This document shows, piece by piece, positions 34,223-42,875 of a stretch of DNA of 64,000 nucleotides. The notes below the pieces were generated by a model. It had not been told where the DNA came from, did no database searches, and saw nothing but the letters and a program-made list of their open reading frames with translations. Location: contig NZ_RZMY01000013.1 of the NCBI RefSeq assembly GCF_003992615.1, positions 164,238 to 228,237 on the forward strand. The letters run 5' to 3'. How positions within the stretch are numbered: position 1 is the first letter of the stretch; the number at the start of each line of letters is the position of its first letter. The DNA is from Flagellimonas beolgyonensis. GTDB lineage: Bacteria; Bacteroidota; Bacteroidia; Flavobacteriales; Flavobacteriaceae. The translations under genes were made by a program, and so were the position numbers.

Positions 34223-36274
34223 ATGAAAAATATTGCTTTACTACTGTTCCTTGCCCCTATTTTACTATTCGCCAATGAGGAAAAGGTACCTTCCAAAATA
34301 AAGGAGGTCACTGTTTATTTAAGTGGGGCACAAATAACGCGGACGGCTATTTGCCAACTTCAAGAAGGGTCCAATAAGGTGGTTTTTTCTGGACTTTCGC
34401 ACAAAATTGATGAAAGTAGCATCCAAATTTCGGGTCTGGGGGCCGTCTCCATTCTTTCCATTGTGTATAACATCAATTACCTTGAAAAATCGGAAAGCAA
34501 TCCAAAGGTTAAGGAATGGAAAAATGAAGTCGATCGTTTGGAGCATGAGATATCCTTGCTTAAAAACACCATCGCTGGATTGGAAGAGGAAGAAAAAGTC
34601 ATTACTTCCAACCGTGTGGTCAATGGCAATGACCAAGCGCTTGATCTGGAACGTATCAAACAAATTGGTGCCTATTATCGGGAACGCATTACCGCAATCA
34701 AGAACGAAATCTTTAAAACAATACTCAAAATCAACCAGCTAAATTTGGAAATGGGTGATTTAAAAAAGCAATTGGCTGAAGTAAAAAATGCCCCTGAAGT
34801 ACCACAAGGTGAGATCACCATAACCTTTAATGCTCCTGTAGCCACCCAACTCAATGCAAGGTTGACCTATTTGGTGGAAGATGCCGGTTGGGTGCCCAAT
34901 TACGATATCAAATCCTCTGGTTTGAACGCGCCCATCAACTTGGCCTATAAGGCAAACGTGTACCAAAAAACTGGGCAAGATTGGCAAAATGTTAAGGTGG
35001 TCCTTTCCACAGGAAATCCAAATTTCAACATTGCCAAACCCACTTTGGAAACCAAATACCTCAACTTTGTGTCCTCCTACCAAAAAAGGTACAGTCCAGC
35101 AGCTAAGAAAAAAGGATACGCCTACAATCCGAACGTAAAAAAAGTAGTGGGCACGATCACCGATGAATCCGGAGCGCCCCTCCCCGGCGCCAATGTCATA
35201 ATTAAGGGAACTACTACCGGTACACAAACCGATTTTGATGGCAATTACAGTTTGGATATCCCCTTTGGACAAGAATTGACCTTCTCTTATATCGGTATGC
35301 ATACACAAGAGTTGCCCATCTATGCTTCAATCATGAATTTAAGTTTGGAAGAAGATGTGCAAATGCTCGAAGAAGTTGTTACAGTTGGTTACACAACAGG
35401 TGCCGTTACTTCTGTTTCCCCAGAACGAATTTTGAATGGACGAACGGCAGGAATTTCTGTTCGAGGCAACTCGAATTCCTACAATCTTGAACCACTTTAC
35501 ATCATTGATGGCATTCCAGTGGCCGGATTTGTGGAAGGAGATCTGGATGCCAATGAAATTCAAGACATTGAAGTATTGAAAGGAGCCAATGCTACGGCCA
35601 TTTATGGGAATCAAGGGCAAAATGGCGTTGTTGTGATCACCACCAAAAAGAGCCATGCCCAGGAAGGAGCGACCAAAACCGAATTTACCATTAAAAAGCC
35701 CTATACCATTTCTTCGGACGGCGATATCACTGCTATTGAAGTCAACACTTTTAAAATTGATGCCACCTATGAATACTTTGCAGCCCCGCTGATCAACGAA
35801 AATGTGTTCCTGACCGCGAGTTTTACCGATTGGGAAAAACACCAGCTTTTGCCTGGAGAAGCCAACATTTATTTTGAAGGCACCTATGCGGGAAAAACCG
35901 TTCTTGACCCCTATACCACCAAAAAAGAGATGGTCCTTTCTTTGGGTATCGATAACAACGTTACCGTTAAACGGGAACAAGAACGTAATTTTAAGAGCAA
36001 GTCCTTTTCCGGGAGCAATCGGACTGTAGATCGCACCTATAATTTGGAGGTAAAAAACAACAAGAATGTCCCCATCCAATTGAAATTGATGGACCGGATA
36101 CCCATTTCCCAGAACAAAGAAATAAAAGTGGATGATATTAGCACCAATAACGCAGTTTTTGATGATCAAAAAGGACTTCTGACCTGGCGTTTGGAACTAC
36201 CCTCCCAAAAGACCCAAACGGAACAGTTCTCTTTTAAGGTAAAATACCCCAAAGGAAGGTATATCTCGTTATAA
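34223..36274 (+). CDS. MuiA-like DUF4140/DUF4139 protein with inserted SusC-type N-terminal module
   Basis: The 683-residue product has a signal peptide (IALLLFLAPILLFA), a DUF4140 domain (EVTVYLSGAQITRTA, about 25-120), a coiled coil (about 90-195), the first part of DUF4139 (LTYLVEDAGWVPNYDIKSS...VVLSTGNP, about 200-275), and the end of DUF4139 from about 490. Between them, at about 310-480, sits a carboxypeptidase-regulatory-like domain (VVGTITDESGAPLPGANVII, FDGNYSLDIPFG) and a TonB-plug segment (EPLYIIDGIPV, EIQDIEVLKGANATAIYG, GVVVITTKK), as at the start of SusC transporters but without barrel. Function of the host family, named mucoidy inhibitor A, is not known. Confidence 0.88.
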   Translation: MKNIALLLFLAPILLFANEEKVPSKIKEVTVYLSGAQITRTAICQLQEGSNKVVFSGLSHKIDESSIQISGLGAVSILSIVYNINYLEKSESNPKVKEWKNEVDRLEHEISLLKNTIAGLEEEEKVITSNRVVNGNDQALDLERIKQIGAYYRERITAIKNEIFKTILKINQLNLEMGDLKKQLAEVKNAPEVPQGEITITFNAPVATQLNARLTYLVEDAGWVPNYDIKSSGLNAPINLAYKANVYQKTGQDWQNVKVVLSTGNPNFNIAKPTLETKYLNFVSSYQKRYSPAAKKKGYAYNPNVKKVVGTITDESGAPLPGANVIIKGTTTGTQTDFDGNYSLDIPFGQELTFSYIGMHTQELPIYASIMNLSLEEDVQMLEEVVTVGYTTGAVTSVSPERILNGRTAGISVRGNSNSYNLEPLYIIDGIPVAGFVEGDLDANEIQDIEVLKGANATAIYGNQGQNGVVVITTKKSHAQEGATKTEFTIKKPYTISSDGDITAIEVNTFKIDATYEYFAAPLINENVFLTASFTDWEKHQLLPGEANIYFEGTYAGKTVLDPYTTKKEMVLSLGIDNNVTVKREQERNFKSKSFSGSNRTVDRTYNLEVKNNKNVPIQLKLMDRIPISQNKEIKVDDISTNNAVFDDQKGLLTWRLELPSQKTQTEQFSFKVKYPKGRYISL

Positions 36275-36281
36275 ATGAAAC

Positions 36282-36310
36282 AAAAGGACCGATGAACTCG
36301 GTCCTTTTTT
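36282..36310. terminator. bidirectional terminator
   Basis: AAAAGGACCGA, loop TGAAC, TCGGTCCTTTT: an 11-bp perfect stem with A and T runs on either side, between the convergent MuiA-like and QEGLA genes. It can serve both strands. Confidence 0.92.
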
Positions 36311-37481
36311 ATTTCAAATTATTCAGAATAAAATCCAAGGTTTTGTTGGTGTTCAGTTTTTGGTCAAAACTGAAACTTTTGTGGGTAATGGGCTGTGCCA
36401 ACCCCAGGCTTTTAAGATATTTTATGGTCTCTTCATTATCAAGATTGACCTTCCCCGTCAACATAAGGTCCATGCTCTCCTCATTTTTGTACCGCTTGTA
36501 GATCTTGCGAAGTCCACTGAGGTACAAACGGTCTTTGGTAAACCCACCTCCGCGATGCGCGCGTAGGGTAATGGTGAAGGCTTCATCGCGGTTCAATTTG
36601 TACTGCCCATGGATCAAATCAAAAGTGTCCGCAAAGGAATACCCCTTGATCAAGCTGTCTGCGGCCAAAACCCGATAAGCCAATTCCTTCAAGCGCTTTA
36701 AGGTCAGTGCCCCGCCCATATATTCACTGAATACCGCCAGTCCTTCTTGGGTTTCCACATTTTTGGGCAATCCGTTGGAGAAAATTTTCAACGGCTGTTG
36801 CAGTCCGTTGTAGGTAGTTACCAAATGCACCCCAATTTCATGGTTGGCCAAGGTTAGCAACTGGTTTTTACCGAATTTGGTGTTCTTTTTGATCAACAGG
36901 GACTGGGAACTGTTGCTGACCATTGCCTCGGCCGCAATATGGGTGGAGAATTTGATGTTCAACGGAAAATCGTACTGCCTTACAAACTCCTCAAAATAAG
37001 CTCTGGCCTCCTCTGCCGTATATACCTTTTCCATATCGGCAGCCATGGGTTCATCCGCAAAATGGAGGATGAATCGGGCGTTTTGTACATCCTTCTCCGT
37101 GGGCGTGCCATAAACCCGAAGGGAGTTGTAATAAAAATTCTTTCCTTTTCCTATGGTCTCAATGCACTGTACCATATTGGAATAGTAATAAATCACATCT
37201 TGGTACAATTTCCGAATGCGGTCATCGGCTATGCGCTCAAGACGTTGTGAAAAAAACAGGCGGTGCAGTTTATAGGGGTCAAATTTGAGCTTGGGATATT
37301 TGAATTCAGGCTCCACCGTATATTTCGAAGTGAAAAACCGGTGTTTTTCCTTTTCAATGTTCATGGGGTTGATGTAGCTCAACAATTCTATCTTCCCCAC
37401 CAAGCGGTCCAAATTGGCATCAATTTCGAACAAGTCGGCATAGGCCTTGGCCAATTCCTGATTCTCCTTTTCCCCAATCAT
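36309..37481 (-). CDS. QEGLA-motif protein (DUF1704, tyrosine carboxypeptidase-like)
   Basis: The 390-residue product is of the family called flavohemoglobin expression-modulating QEGLA motif protein. It has the metal-site-like helix LTLANHEIGVHLVTTYNG (HExxxH), the name-giving NVETQEGLAVFSEYMGG and the downstream FTITLRAHRGGGFTKDRLYLSGL. The fold is related to tyrosine carboxypeptidases (KIAA0895/TIKI-like), so peptide hydrolysis is plausible but unproven. It is the last gene of an operon; its ATG overlaps the stop of the amidohydrolase gene by four bases, and the terminator at 36282-36310 follows. Confidence 0.9.
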   Translation of the reverse strand: MIGEKENQELAKAYADLFEIDANLDRLVGKIELLSYINPMNIEKEKHRFFTSKYTVEPEFKYPKLKFDPYKLHRLFFSQRLERIADDRIRKLYQDVIYYYSNMVQCIETIGKGKNFYYNSLRVYGTPTEKDVQNARFILHFADEPMAADMEKVYTAEEARAYFEEFVRQYDFPLNIKFSTHIAAEAMVSNSSQSLLIKKNTKFGKNQLLTLANHEIGVHLVTTYNGLQQPLKIFSNGLPKNVETQEGLAVFSEYMGGALTLKRLKELAYRVLAADSLIKGYSFADTFDLIHGQYKLNRDEAFTITLRAHRGGGFTKDRLYLSGLRKIYKRYKNEESMDLMLTGKVNLDNEETIKYLKSLGLAQPITHKSFSFDQKLNTNKTLDFILNNLK

Positions 37482-38311
37482 ACGTTTTCTATTTCAAAGG
37501 CACGGACCATTTTTGGGATCATCACTTTCAGTTGCTCCTCCACGGAACGAACCACTTCGGGAAAGATAATGCCCGTTTGCTCGTCACAATACACTTTTGA
37601 GATTTCCGTGGCCAAAACTAAGGTATTGTCGAAATTGTTGGTAATAAATTTCAAGAAATGTCCGTTCCCCTGAAAGGTATCGTTCACATGGGCCAAAGTC
37701 TTGATTCCGTTTGGCAGCACCATGTTCCCTAGCATAAACCTCCAAAATTCGACCAGTTCACCAAAGCGGGCATTATCGATATTGGTCGTACCCAGATTCC
37801 AAAGGGGCACTTCCCTATCCCAGCGTTTCCAGTTGTAACTGTGCATATCAAAAACAATCACCTTTGGGAATTTGGCTTCCAATTTCTGTATCAAAGCAGC
37901 AACAACTCGATAAAAATTATGATGTTTTTGGCGGCTGAGCTCCCTTTCTTTAATGGGCAACGGTTCTTTCCAGAGTTCCTTGCCCCAGGCATCCTTGTAA
38001 ATGGCAGTTTCGGGTGGGCGGTTCAAATCGTATTCAAAACGACTGTCGCAACCAGCAATAACAATGGGATGACTTTGCACCATTTCCTTGGTGCAGGGGT
38101 CTTCTTCATACCAGCGTTCATGTTCGGTATGGGTGCAATTGTCCCAAAGGGATTTTCGGAACTGATGGCCATCATGCACCGCACCACATACATAGGGAAC
38201 GTAGGCATCAATTTTTAGGGTAAAGGAGTAATCTTCGGACACCGCCTCGAAAAGTTCCTCGTTTTGAATGCGTTGAATGATGTCGTCAACGGAACACTTA
38301 AGCATTTTCAA
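37478..38311 (-). CDS. N-formylglutamate amidohydrolase family protein
   Basis: The 277-residue product matches the N-formylglutamate amidohydrolase (HutG-type) family, zinc enzymes that hydrolyse N-formylglutamate to glutamate and formate: IDAYVPYVCGAVHDGHQF, GCDSRFEYDLNRPPETAIY, and VIVFDMHSYNW, which supplies metal ligands. No histidine-degradation gene is near. It overlaps the ATP-grasp gene upstream by 14 bases and the QEGLA gene downstream by 4, so the three are translated as a unit. Its true substrate may be a product of that unit rather than N-formylglutamate. Confidence 0.88.
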   Translation of the reverse strand: MKMLKCSVDDIIQRIQNEELFEAVSEDYSFTLKIDAYVPYVCGAVHDGHQFRKSLWDNCTHTEHERWYEEDPCTKEMVQSHPIVIAGCDSRFEYDLNRPPETAIYKDAWGKELWKEPLPIKERELSRQKHHNFYRVVAALIQKLEAKFPKVIVFDMHSYNWKRWDREVPLWNLGTTNIDNARFGELVEFWRFMLGNMVLPNGIKTLAHVNDTFQGNGHFLKFITNNFDNTLVLATEISKVYCDEQTGIIFPEVVRSVEEQLKVMIPKMVRAFEIENV

Positions 38312-39329
38312 CTTCGTTTCGCAATCTTGACCTTCGGTCGAAAGCCTTCAATTTATCCAAAACCTTGCTCTCGATAAAATCGATTACTTTGGTCTGTATC
38401 TTGGTTTTGTATACTTTGTTCATGTAGGTAATACCACCTGGAGACATCACATTGACTTCGACCAATTTGCCGCCTATTACATCAATCCCGACAAAATACA
38501 GTCCGTCTTTGACCAATTTGGGACCAATTTGCTTGCAAAGAGCCTTTTCTTGCTTGGTTAAGGTGTGTTTGGCGACCGAGCCTCCAGCAGAAACGTTGGA
38601 GCGATGATCGTCCGAACCTGGAATACGACGCATTGCACCAATGGGCTCCCCATTCAATAGTAAAATCCGGATATCGCCTTGGTCGGCACCTTCAATATAT
38701 TCCTGGAGGATCACATAATTGGAAGATCCATCCGAGTTGGTCACATAAAAATCCAATAGGGAATTGATATTGGACATGGCTGATTTTTCAATCAAAATCA
38801 CGCCTGAGCCACCATAACCATTCAACGGTTTCAATATCATTTTATCCGCAGGTGAGTTTTTGATCTGCTGGATCAAATATTTCTTGTTTTTCGACACGTG
38901 GGTCACCGGGATGATATTACTATGCGAATCCCCAAAAGCAGCAGTGTACAATTTATTGTTGGCCTCGCGAAGTCCTTGCAAGGAATTGACAATGAACACA
39001 TCATCCTTAACAGAATCCAAAAAATTGAGCATTAAGGGATCTAGTGGTGGGTTGGCCCGCATGAATATAACATCAAAACCGGCCAAGGGCAACATCTCTT
39101 CGCGAGTGGTTGCCTGTTTGTAAAATGTCTTCTGACTGCTTGACACCTTGTCCATTCGATTGATTACCGTACAAAAAGCACTGGTAACACTGTTTCTAAT
39201 GGTCAAGTTGGCCGGACTGCAAATGGCGACGCCATGGTTGCGCCGTACACATTCGTGGATCAAGGCCAGTGAAGTATCGTTCTCTGGATTGATCTCATCC
39301 CATGGGTACATCAGAAAGCAAATGTTCAT
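38298..39329 (-). CDS. glutathione synthase-like ATP-grasp ligase
   Basis: The 343-residue product has the prokaryotic GshB layout: an N-terminal part, MNICFLMYPWDEINPENDTS, the conserved FMRANPPLD, the ATP-binding KMILKPLNGYGGSGVILI, the grasp segment VILQEYIEGADQGDIRILLLNGEPIGAMRR, and the metal-binding VGIDVIGGKLVEVNVMSPGG. GshB adds glycine to gamma-glutamylcysteine, but no gamma-glutamylcysteine synthetase is in the window and this gene is locked in an operon with an amidohydrolase and a QEGLA protein. A related peptide ligation is therefore possible. First gene of the operon. Confidence 0.85.
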   Translation of the reverse strand: MNICFLMYPWDEINPENDTSLALIHECVRRNHGVAICSPANLTIRNSVTSAFCTVINRMDKVSSSQKTFYKQATTREEMLPLAGFDVIFMRANPPLDPLMLNFLDSVKDDVFIVNSLQGLREANNKLYTAAFGDSHSNIIPVTHVSKNKKYLIQQIKNSPADKMILKPLNGYGGSGVILIEKSAMSNINSLLDFYVTNSDGSSNYVILQEYIEGADQGDIRILLLNGEPIGAMRRIPGSDDHRSNVSAGGSVAKHTLTKQEKALCKQIGPKLVKDGLYFVGIDVIGGKLVEVNVMSPGGITYMNKVYKTKIQTKVIDFIESKVLDKLKAFDRRSRLRNEVENA

Positions 39330-39340
39330 ACGAATTGGTT

Positions 39341-40657
39341 TTATTGGGCCGATGCGTCCTTATGATAATTGTCGTCCCAGTTTCTCACTTTGGGTTCCCC
39401 CAATTTCCCAACGGATTTGGCCACCAACATGGATACGGTTGCATCCCCCGAAACGTTAACTACCGTTCGGCACATGTCCAAAGGCCTATCCACGGCAAAT
39501 ATCAAGGCCAAGCCTGCTTCTGGAATCCCTGCTTGGGCCAGTACGATCACCAACATGACCATCCCTGCTCCCGGTACCGCTGCGCTTCCTATCGAAGCCA
39601 ACGTAGCTGTTACAATGATGCCCAATTGTGCGGACAAGCTCAAATCCATCCCAAAGGCCTGGGCAATAAATACGGCTGCAACGGCTTGGTACAAACTGGT
39701 CCCGTCCATATTGATGGTAGCACCAATGGGCAACACAAAACTGGTGACTTCCTCTTCCACACCCAAATGTTCTTCCACTCGTTCCATGGTCACCGGTAAG
39801 GTTGCTGCACTGGAACTGGTGGAAAATGCCAACAACTGGGCAGGCGACATCCCCTTCATGAAAAAGGCAGGGCTTTTTTTGGTGAATATCCACACGATCA
39901 ACAAATAAACGCAAAGCATCAAAGCCAAACCGAGCACCACACAGAAGGCGTACCAGGCCAAGGCTTTAAATAAATCTACACTGGGTGATTCCACCACCAA
40001 GGCAGCCAAAAGGGCAAACACACCATAGGGTGCCGCCAACATAATGATATCGATGAGTTTCAGGATGACTTCATTAAAGCCATCAAAGAATTTTTTGACC
40101 GGACTCGCTTGCTCTTCAGGAATCAAAATAAGGCCGATGCCAAAAAAGATGGCAAAGAAAATGACCTGTAGCATATTACCGTTGTCACTCGCTGCATTAA
40201 ATATGTTGCTGGGCACCAAATCTTCCAAAGCCTGCAAAGGTCCTGCTTCTTTCTGTTTGTCCGCCTTCGATTTGATGGAATCCGCATCACCCTTATAACT
40301 TTCAACAAGTTCGTTTCGGGTATCTTCGGTAATGGAACCACCTGGTTTGACCACATTCACTACCAACAAACCGATCGATACGGCAATGACCGTAGTGATG
40401 ATATAGGTTGCGATGGTTCGACCACCCATTTTGGAGAGTTTGGAAATATCCTTAAGATCGGAGACTCCTTTGATCAAAGAAGCCAAAATAAGGGGTACGG
40501 CAATTAATTTAAGTGCATTGATGAAAATGTTTCCAAAGGGTTTGATCCAATCGGCGACCAGCTTAGGGCCCCATTCCAATTGTACCATGATCAGCGCAAA
40601 AATAACACCAAGGGCCATCCCAATAAGGATACGCCAGTGTAATTCCAATTTCTTCAT
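39341..40657 (-). CDS. dicarboxylate/amino acid:cation symporter (DAACS/SLC1 family)
   Basis: The 438-residue product is a GltP/GltT-type symporter: eight membrane spans with re-entrant loops, the serine-rich hairpin FSTSSSAATLPVTME, the ion site INMDGTSLYQAVAAVFIAQAFG and the C-terminal GIPEAGLALIFAVDRPLDMCRTVVNVSGDA. It should import glutamate, aspartate or C4-dicarboxylates with sodium or protons. A larger periplasmic loop (SYKGDADSIKSKADKQKEAG) is typical of Bacteroidota members. Its stop lies 11 bases from the glutathione-synthase-like gene start, so it could be upstream in the same transcript. Confidence 0.93.
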   Translation of the reverse strand: MKKLELHWRILIGMALGVIFALIMVQLEWGPKLVADWIKPFGNIFINALKLIAVPLILASLIKGVSDLKDISKLSKMGGRTIATYIITTVIAVSIGLLVVNVVKPGGSITEDTRNELVESYKGDADSIKSKADKQKEAGPLQALEDLVPSNIFNAASDNGNMLQVIFFAIFFGIGLILIPEEQASPVKKFFDGFNEVILKLIDIIMLAAPYGVFALLAALVVESPSVDLFKALAWYAFCVVLGLALMLCVYLLIVWIFTKKSPAFFMKGMSPAQLLAFSTSSSAATLPVTMERVEEHLGVEEEVTSFVLPIGATINMDGTSLYQAVAAVFIAQAFGMDLSLSAQLGIIVTATLASIGSAAVPGAGMVMLVIVLAQAGIPEAGLALIFAVDRPLDMCRTVVNVSGDATVSMLVAKSVGKLGEPKVRNWDDNYHKDASAQ

Positions 40658-40713
40658 AAGATGGTTTTAATGGCAGTAAGATACTTTTTTGAACGGAAAC
40701 GTCCTAACGCCTT

Positions 40714-41778
40714 TCAGATTTTGTTGGTGCGTGCCAACAGGGTATAGTCCGCCAAGACTAGGGCTGCCATGGCCTCCACAATGGGCACGGCCCTTGGCAC
40801 CACACACGGATCGTGCCTGCCCTTACCTTGAGTGGTCACTTTTTCGCCGTCCTTGTTAATGGTTTCATAGGATTGCAGTACCGTGGCCACCGGTTTAAAG
40901 GCCACATTGAAATAAATGTCCATGCCATTGCTGATCCCTCCTTGCACTCCACCACTTCGATTGGTCTTGGTGGTTCCATCAGGATTGTAGGCATCGTTGT
41001 GCTCGCTGCCCTTCATGGTAACGCCGGCAAACCCACTGCCATATTCAAATCCCTTTACGGCATTGATGGAAAGCATGGCCTCGCCCAATTTGGCGTGCAA
41101 TTTGTCAAAAACGGGCTCCCCCAAACCGATAGGTACATTTTGGATCACACAGGTGATCACACCCCCAATGGTGTCCCCTTCTTTTTTGATGGCCTTGATG
41201 TACTCCTCCATTTGTTGGGCCATACCGGGATCTGGGCAGCGAACGGCATTGGCCTCAATTTGGTTAAAATCCAACTCTTGGTAGGCTTTTTCCAATTTAA
41301 GATCCCCAACCTGAGATACAAATGCGTTGATTTTCACCTCTTTCAATAACTGTTTGGCAATGGCGCCTGCCACAACCCTGCTTGCCGTTTCACGCGCAGA
41401 ACTCCGACCCCCGCCACGATAATCGCGGAAACCATATTTCTGATCGTACACATAATCGGCATGCGATGGGCGGTAGGAATCTTGGATATGGGAATAATCC
41501 TTGGATTTTTGGTTTGTATTGTGAATGGCAAAACCAATGGGTGTTCCCGTGGTCTTTCCTTCGAAAAGTCCCGAATAGAATTCAACCGTGTCCGGTTCTT
41601 TCCGTTGGGTTACAATGGCCGATTGGCCCGGCTTTCTTCGGTCCAGTTCATTTTGAATGGCATCAAGGTCCAATTCCAGCCCAGCTGGGCAACCATCCAA
41701 CACACCACCCAATGCTTTTCCATGCGATTCACCAAAAGTGGTGAGCCTGAACAATTGACCAAAAGAATTTCCTGCCAT
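40714..41778 (-). CDS. aroC: chorismate synthase
   Basis: The 354-residue product converts 5-enolpyruvylshikimate-3-phosphate to chorismate using reduced FMN, the last step of the shikimate pathway. All three family signatures are present: [19 protein letters not shown], the [22 protein letters not shown] region and [23 protein letters not shown]. Length and ends are normal. It is followed by the symporter gene 56 bases further on; upstream 173 bases separate it from the LpxH-like gene on the other strand. Confidence 0.98.
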   Translation of the reverse strand: MAGNSFGQLFRLTTFGESHGKALGGVLDGCPAGLELDLDAIQNELDRRKPGQSAIVTQRKEPDTVEFYSGLFEGKTTGTPIGFAIHNTNQKSKDYSHIQDSYRPSHADYVYDQKYGFRDYRGGGRSSARETASRVVAGAIAKQLLKEVKINAFVSQVGDLKLEKAYQELDFNQIEANAVRCPDPGMAQQMEEYIKAIKKEGDTIGGVITCVIQNVPIGLGEPVFDKLHAKLGEAMLSINAVKGFEYGSGFAGVTMKGSEHNDAYNPDGTTKTNRSGGVQGGISNGMDIYFNVAFKPVATVLQSYETINKDGEKVTTQGKGRHDPCVVPRAVPIVEAMAALVLADYTLLARTNKI

Positions 41779-41951
41779 TCGGTATAAAATTAAGAGAAAC
41801 CCAAAGGTAGACCATATCCCCTTAAATCAAAAACCAAGGCACCACTTAATGTTATTGTAACATATTGAATCCGTGGATGATGATTTTTTAACGATAATGT
41901 TATGTATTGATGATTTGAATTTGATTTTCAGTTTATCCTGACCAGTTTATT

Positions 41952-42875
41952 TTGCATATAAATCCCAATAGCTTGAAAAAAAGGAAGATAGAACTCGCTG
42001 TAATTTCAGATGTCCACCTAGGAACCTACGGCTGTCATGCCGATGAATTGTTGGCCTACCTCAATAGCATACAACCCAAAAAGCTGGTGCTGAACGGGGA
42101 CATTATCGATATTTGGCAATTCAGCAAACGCTACTTCCCCCCTTCCCATTTAAAGGTGCTTCGCAAAATCATTGGAATGGCATCCAAGGGCACTGAAGTT
42201 TTCTATATCACTGGAAATCACGATGAAATGCTGCGTAAGTTCAGTGATACTTCAATGGGAAATTTTAAGATTGCCAACAAATTGGTGCTGGAACTAGACG
42301 GAAAAAAAGCATGGATCTTTCATGGCGATGTTTTCGATGTGTCCATCCAAAATGCCAAATGGTTGGCCAAATTGGGCGGTTACGGGTATGACATTCTTAT
42401 TTTGATCAATAGTTTTGTAAACTGGTGCCTGGCCAAATTGGGGCGTGAAAAATATTCATTGTCCAAACGCATCAAAAACAGCGTGAAAAGCGCTGTGAAG
42501 TACATCAATAATTTTGAACGTACTGCTGCCGATCTGGCTATTGAGAACGGCTATGATTATGTGATCTGTGGACACATCCATCAACCCAAAAAAGAAGTTT
42601 ACGAAAACAGGCATGGTAGCTGTATCTATCTTAATTCAGGGGATTGGGTAGAAAACCTTACCGCTTTGGAATATTCGTTCAAAAGATGGAAAATATACCA
42701 TTACAACCACGACCGGTTGTCCCCTTTCTTTGCGGATGAAGACCTCAAGGAAATGGATATGAACGAACTCATCGCCTCCATTACCCAAAAAGAAGTGGAA
42801 ATCGAGGAAATGAAAATCGACCCCGAGACCGAAAAACAAAAGTCTTTAGACGACCAAGGCCTCTCTCAAGATTGA
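41952..42875 (+). CDS. LpxH-like metallophosphoesterase (UDP-2,3-diacylglucosamine hydrolase family)
   Basis: The product (307 aa from TTG 41952; TTG 41973 is also possible, no ATG fits) is a calcineurin-like phosphoesterase. Metal-binding blocks are in order: AVISDVHLGTYG, LVLNGDIIDIWQF, YITGNHDEMLRKFSD, WIFHGDVFD and VICGHIHQPKKE. The insertion with LAKLGREKYSLSKRIK fits LpxH-type enzymes that make lipid X for lipid A. The C-terminal 50 residues are an acidic coiled tail (EMDMNELIASITQKEVEIEEM). The last 30 bases overlap the convergent FAD-oxidoreductase gene. Confidence 0.85.
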   Translation: MHINPNSLKKRKIELAVISDVHLGTYGCHADELLAYLNSIQPKKLVLNGDIIDIWQFSKRYFPPSHLKVLRKIIGMASKGTEVFYITGNHDEMLRKFSDTSMGNFKIANKLVLELDGKKAWIFHGDVFDVSIQNAKWLAKLGGYGYDILILINSFVNWCLAKLGREKYSLSKRIKNSVKSAVKYINNFERTAADLAIENGYDYVICGHIHQPKKEVYENRHGSCIYLNSGDWVENLTALEYSFKRWKIYHYNHDRLSPFFADEDLKEMDMNELIASITQKEVEIEEMKIDPETEKQKSLDDQGLSQD

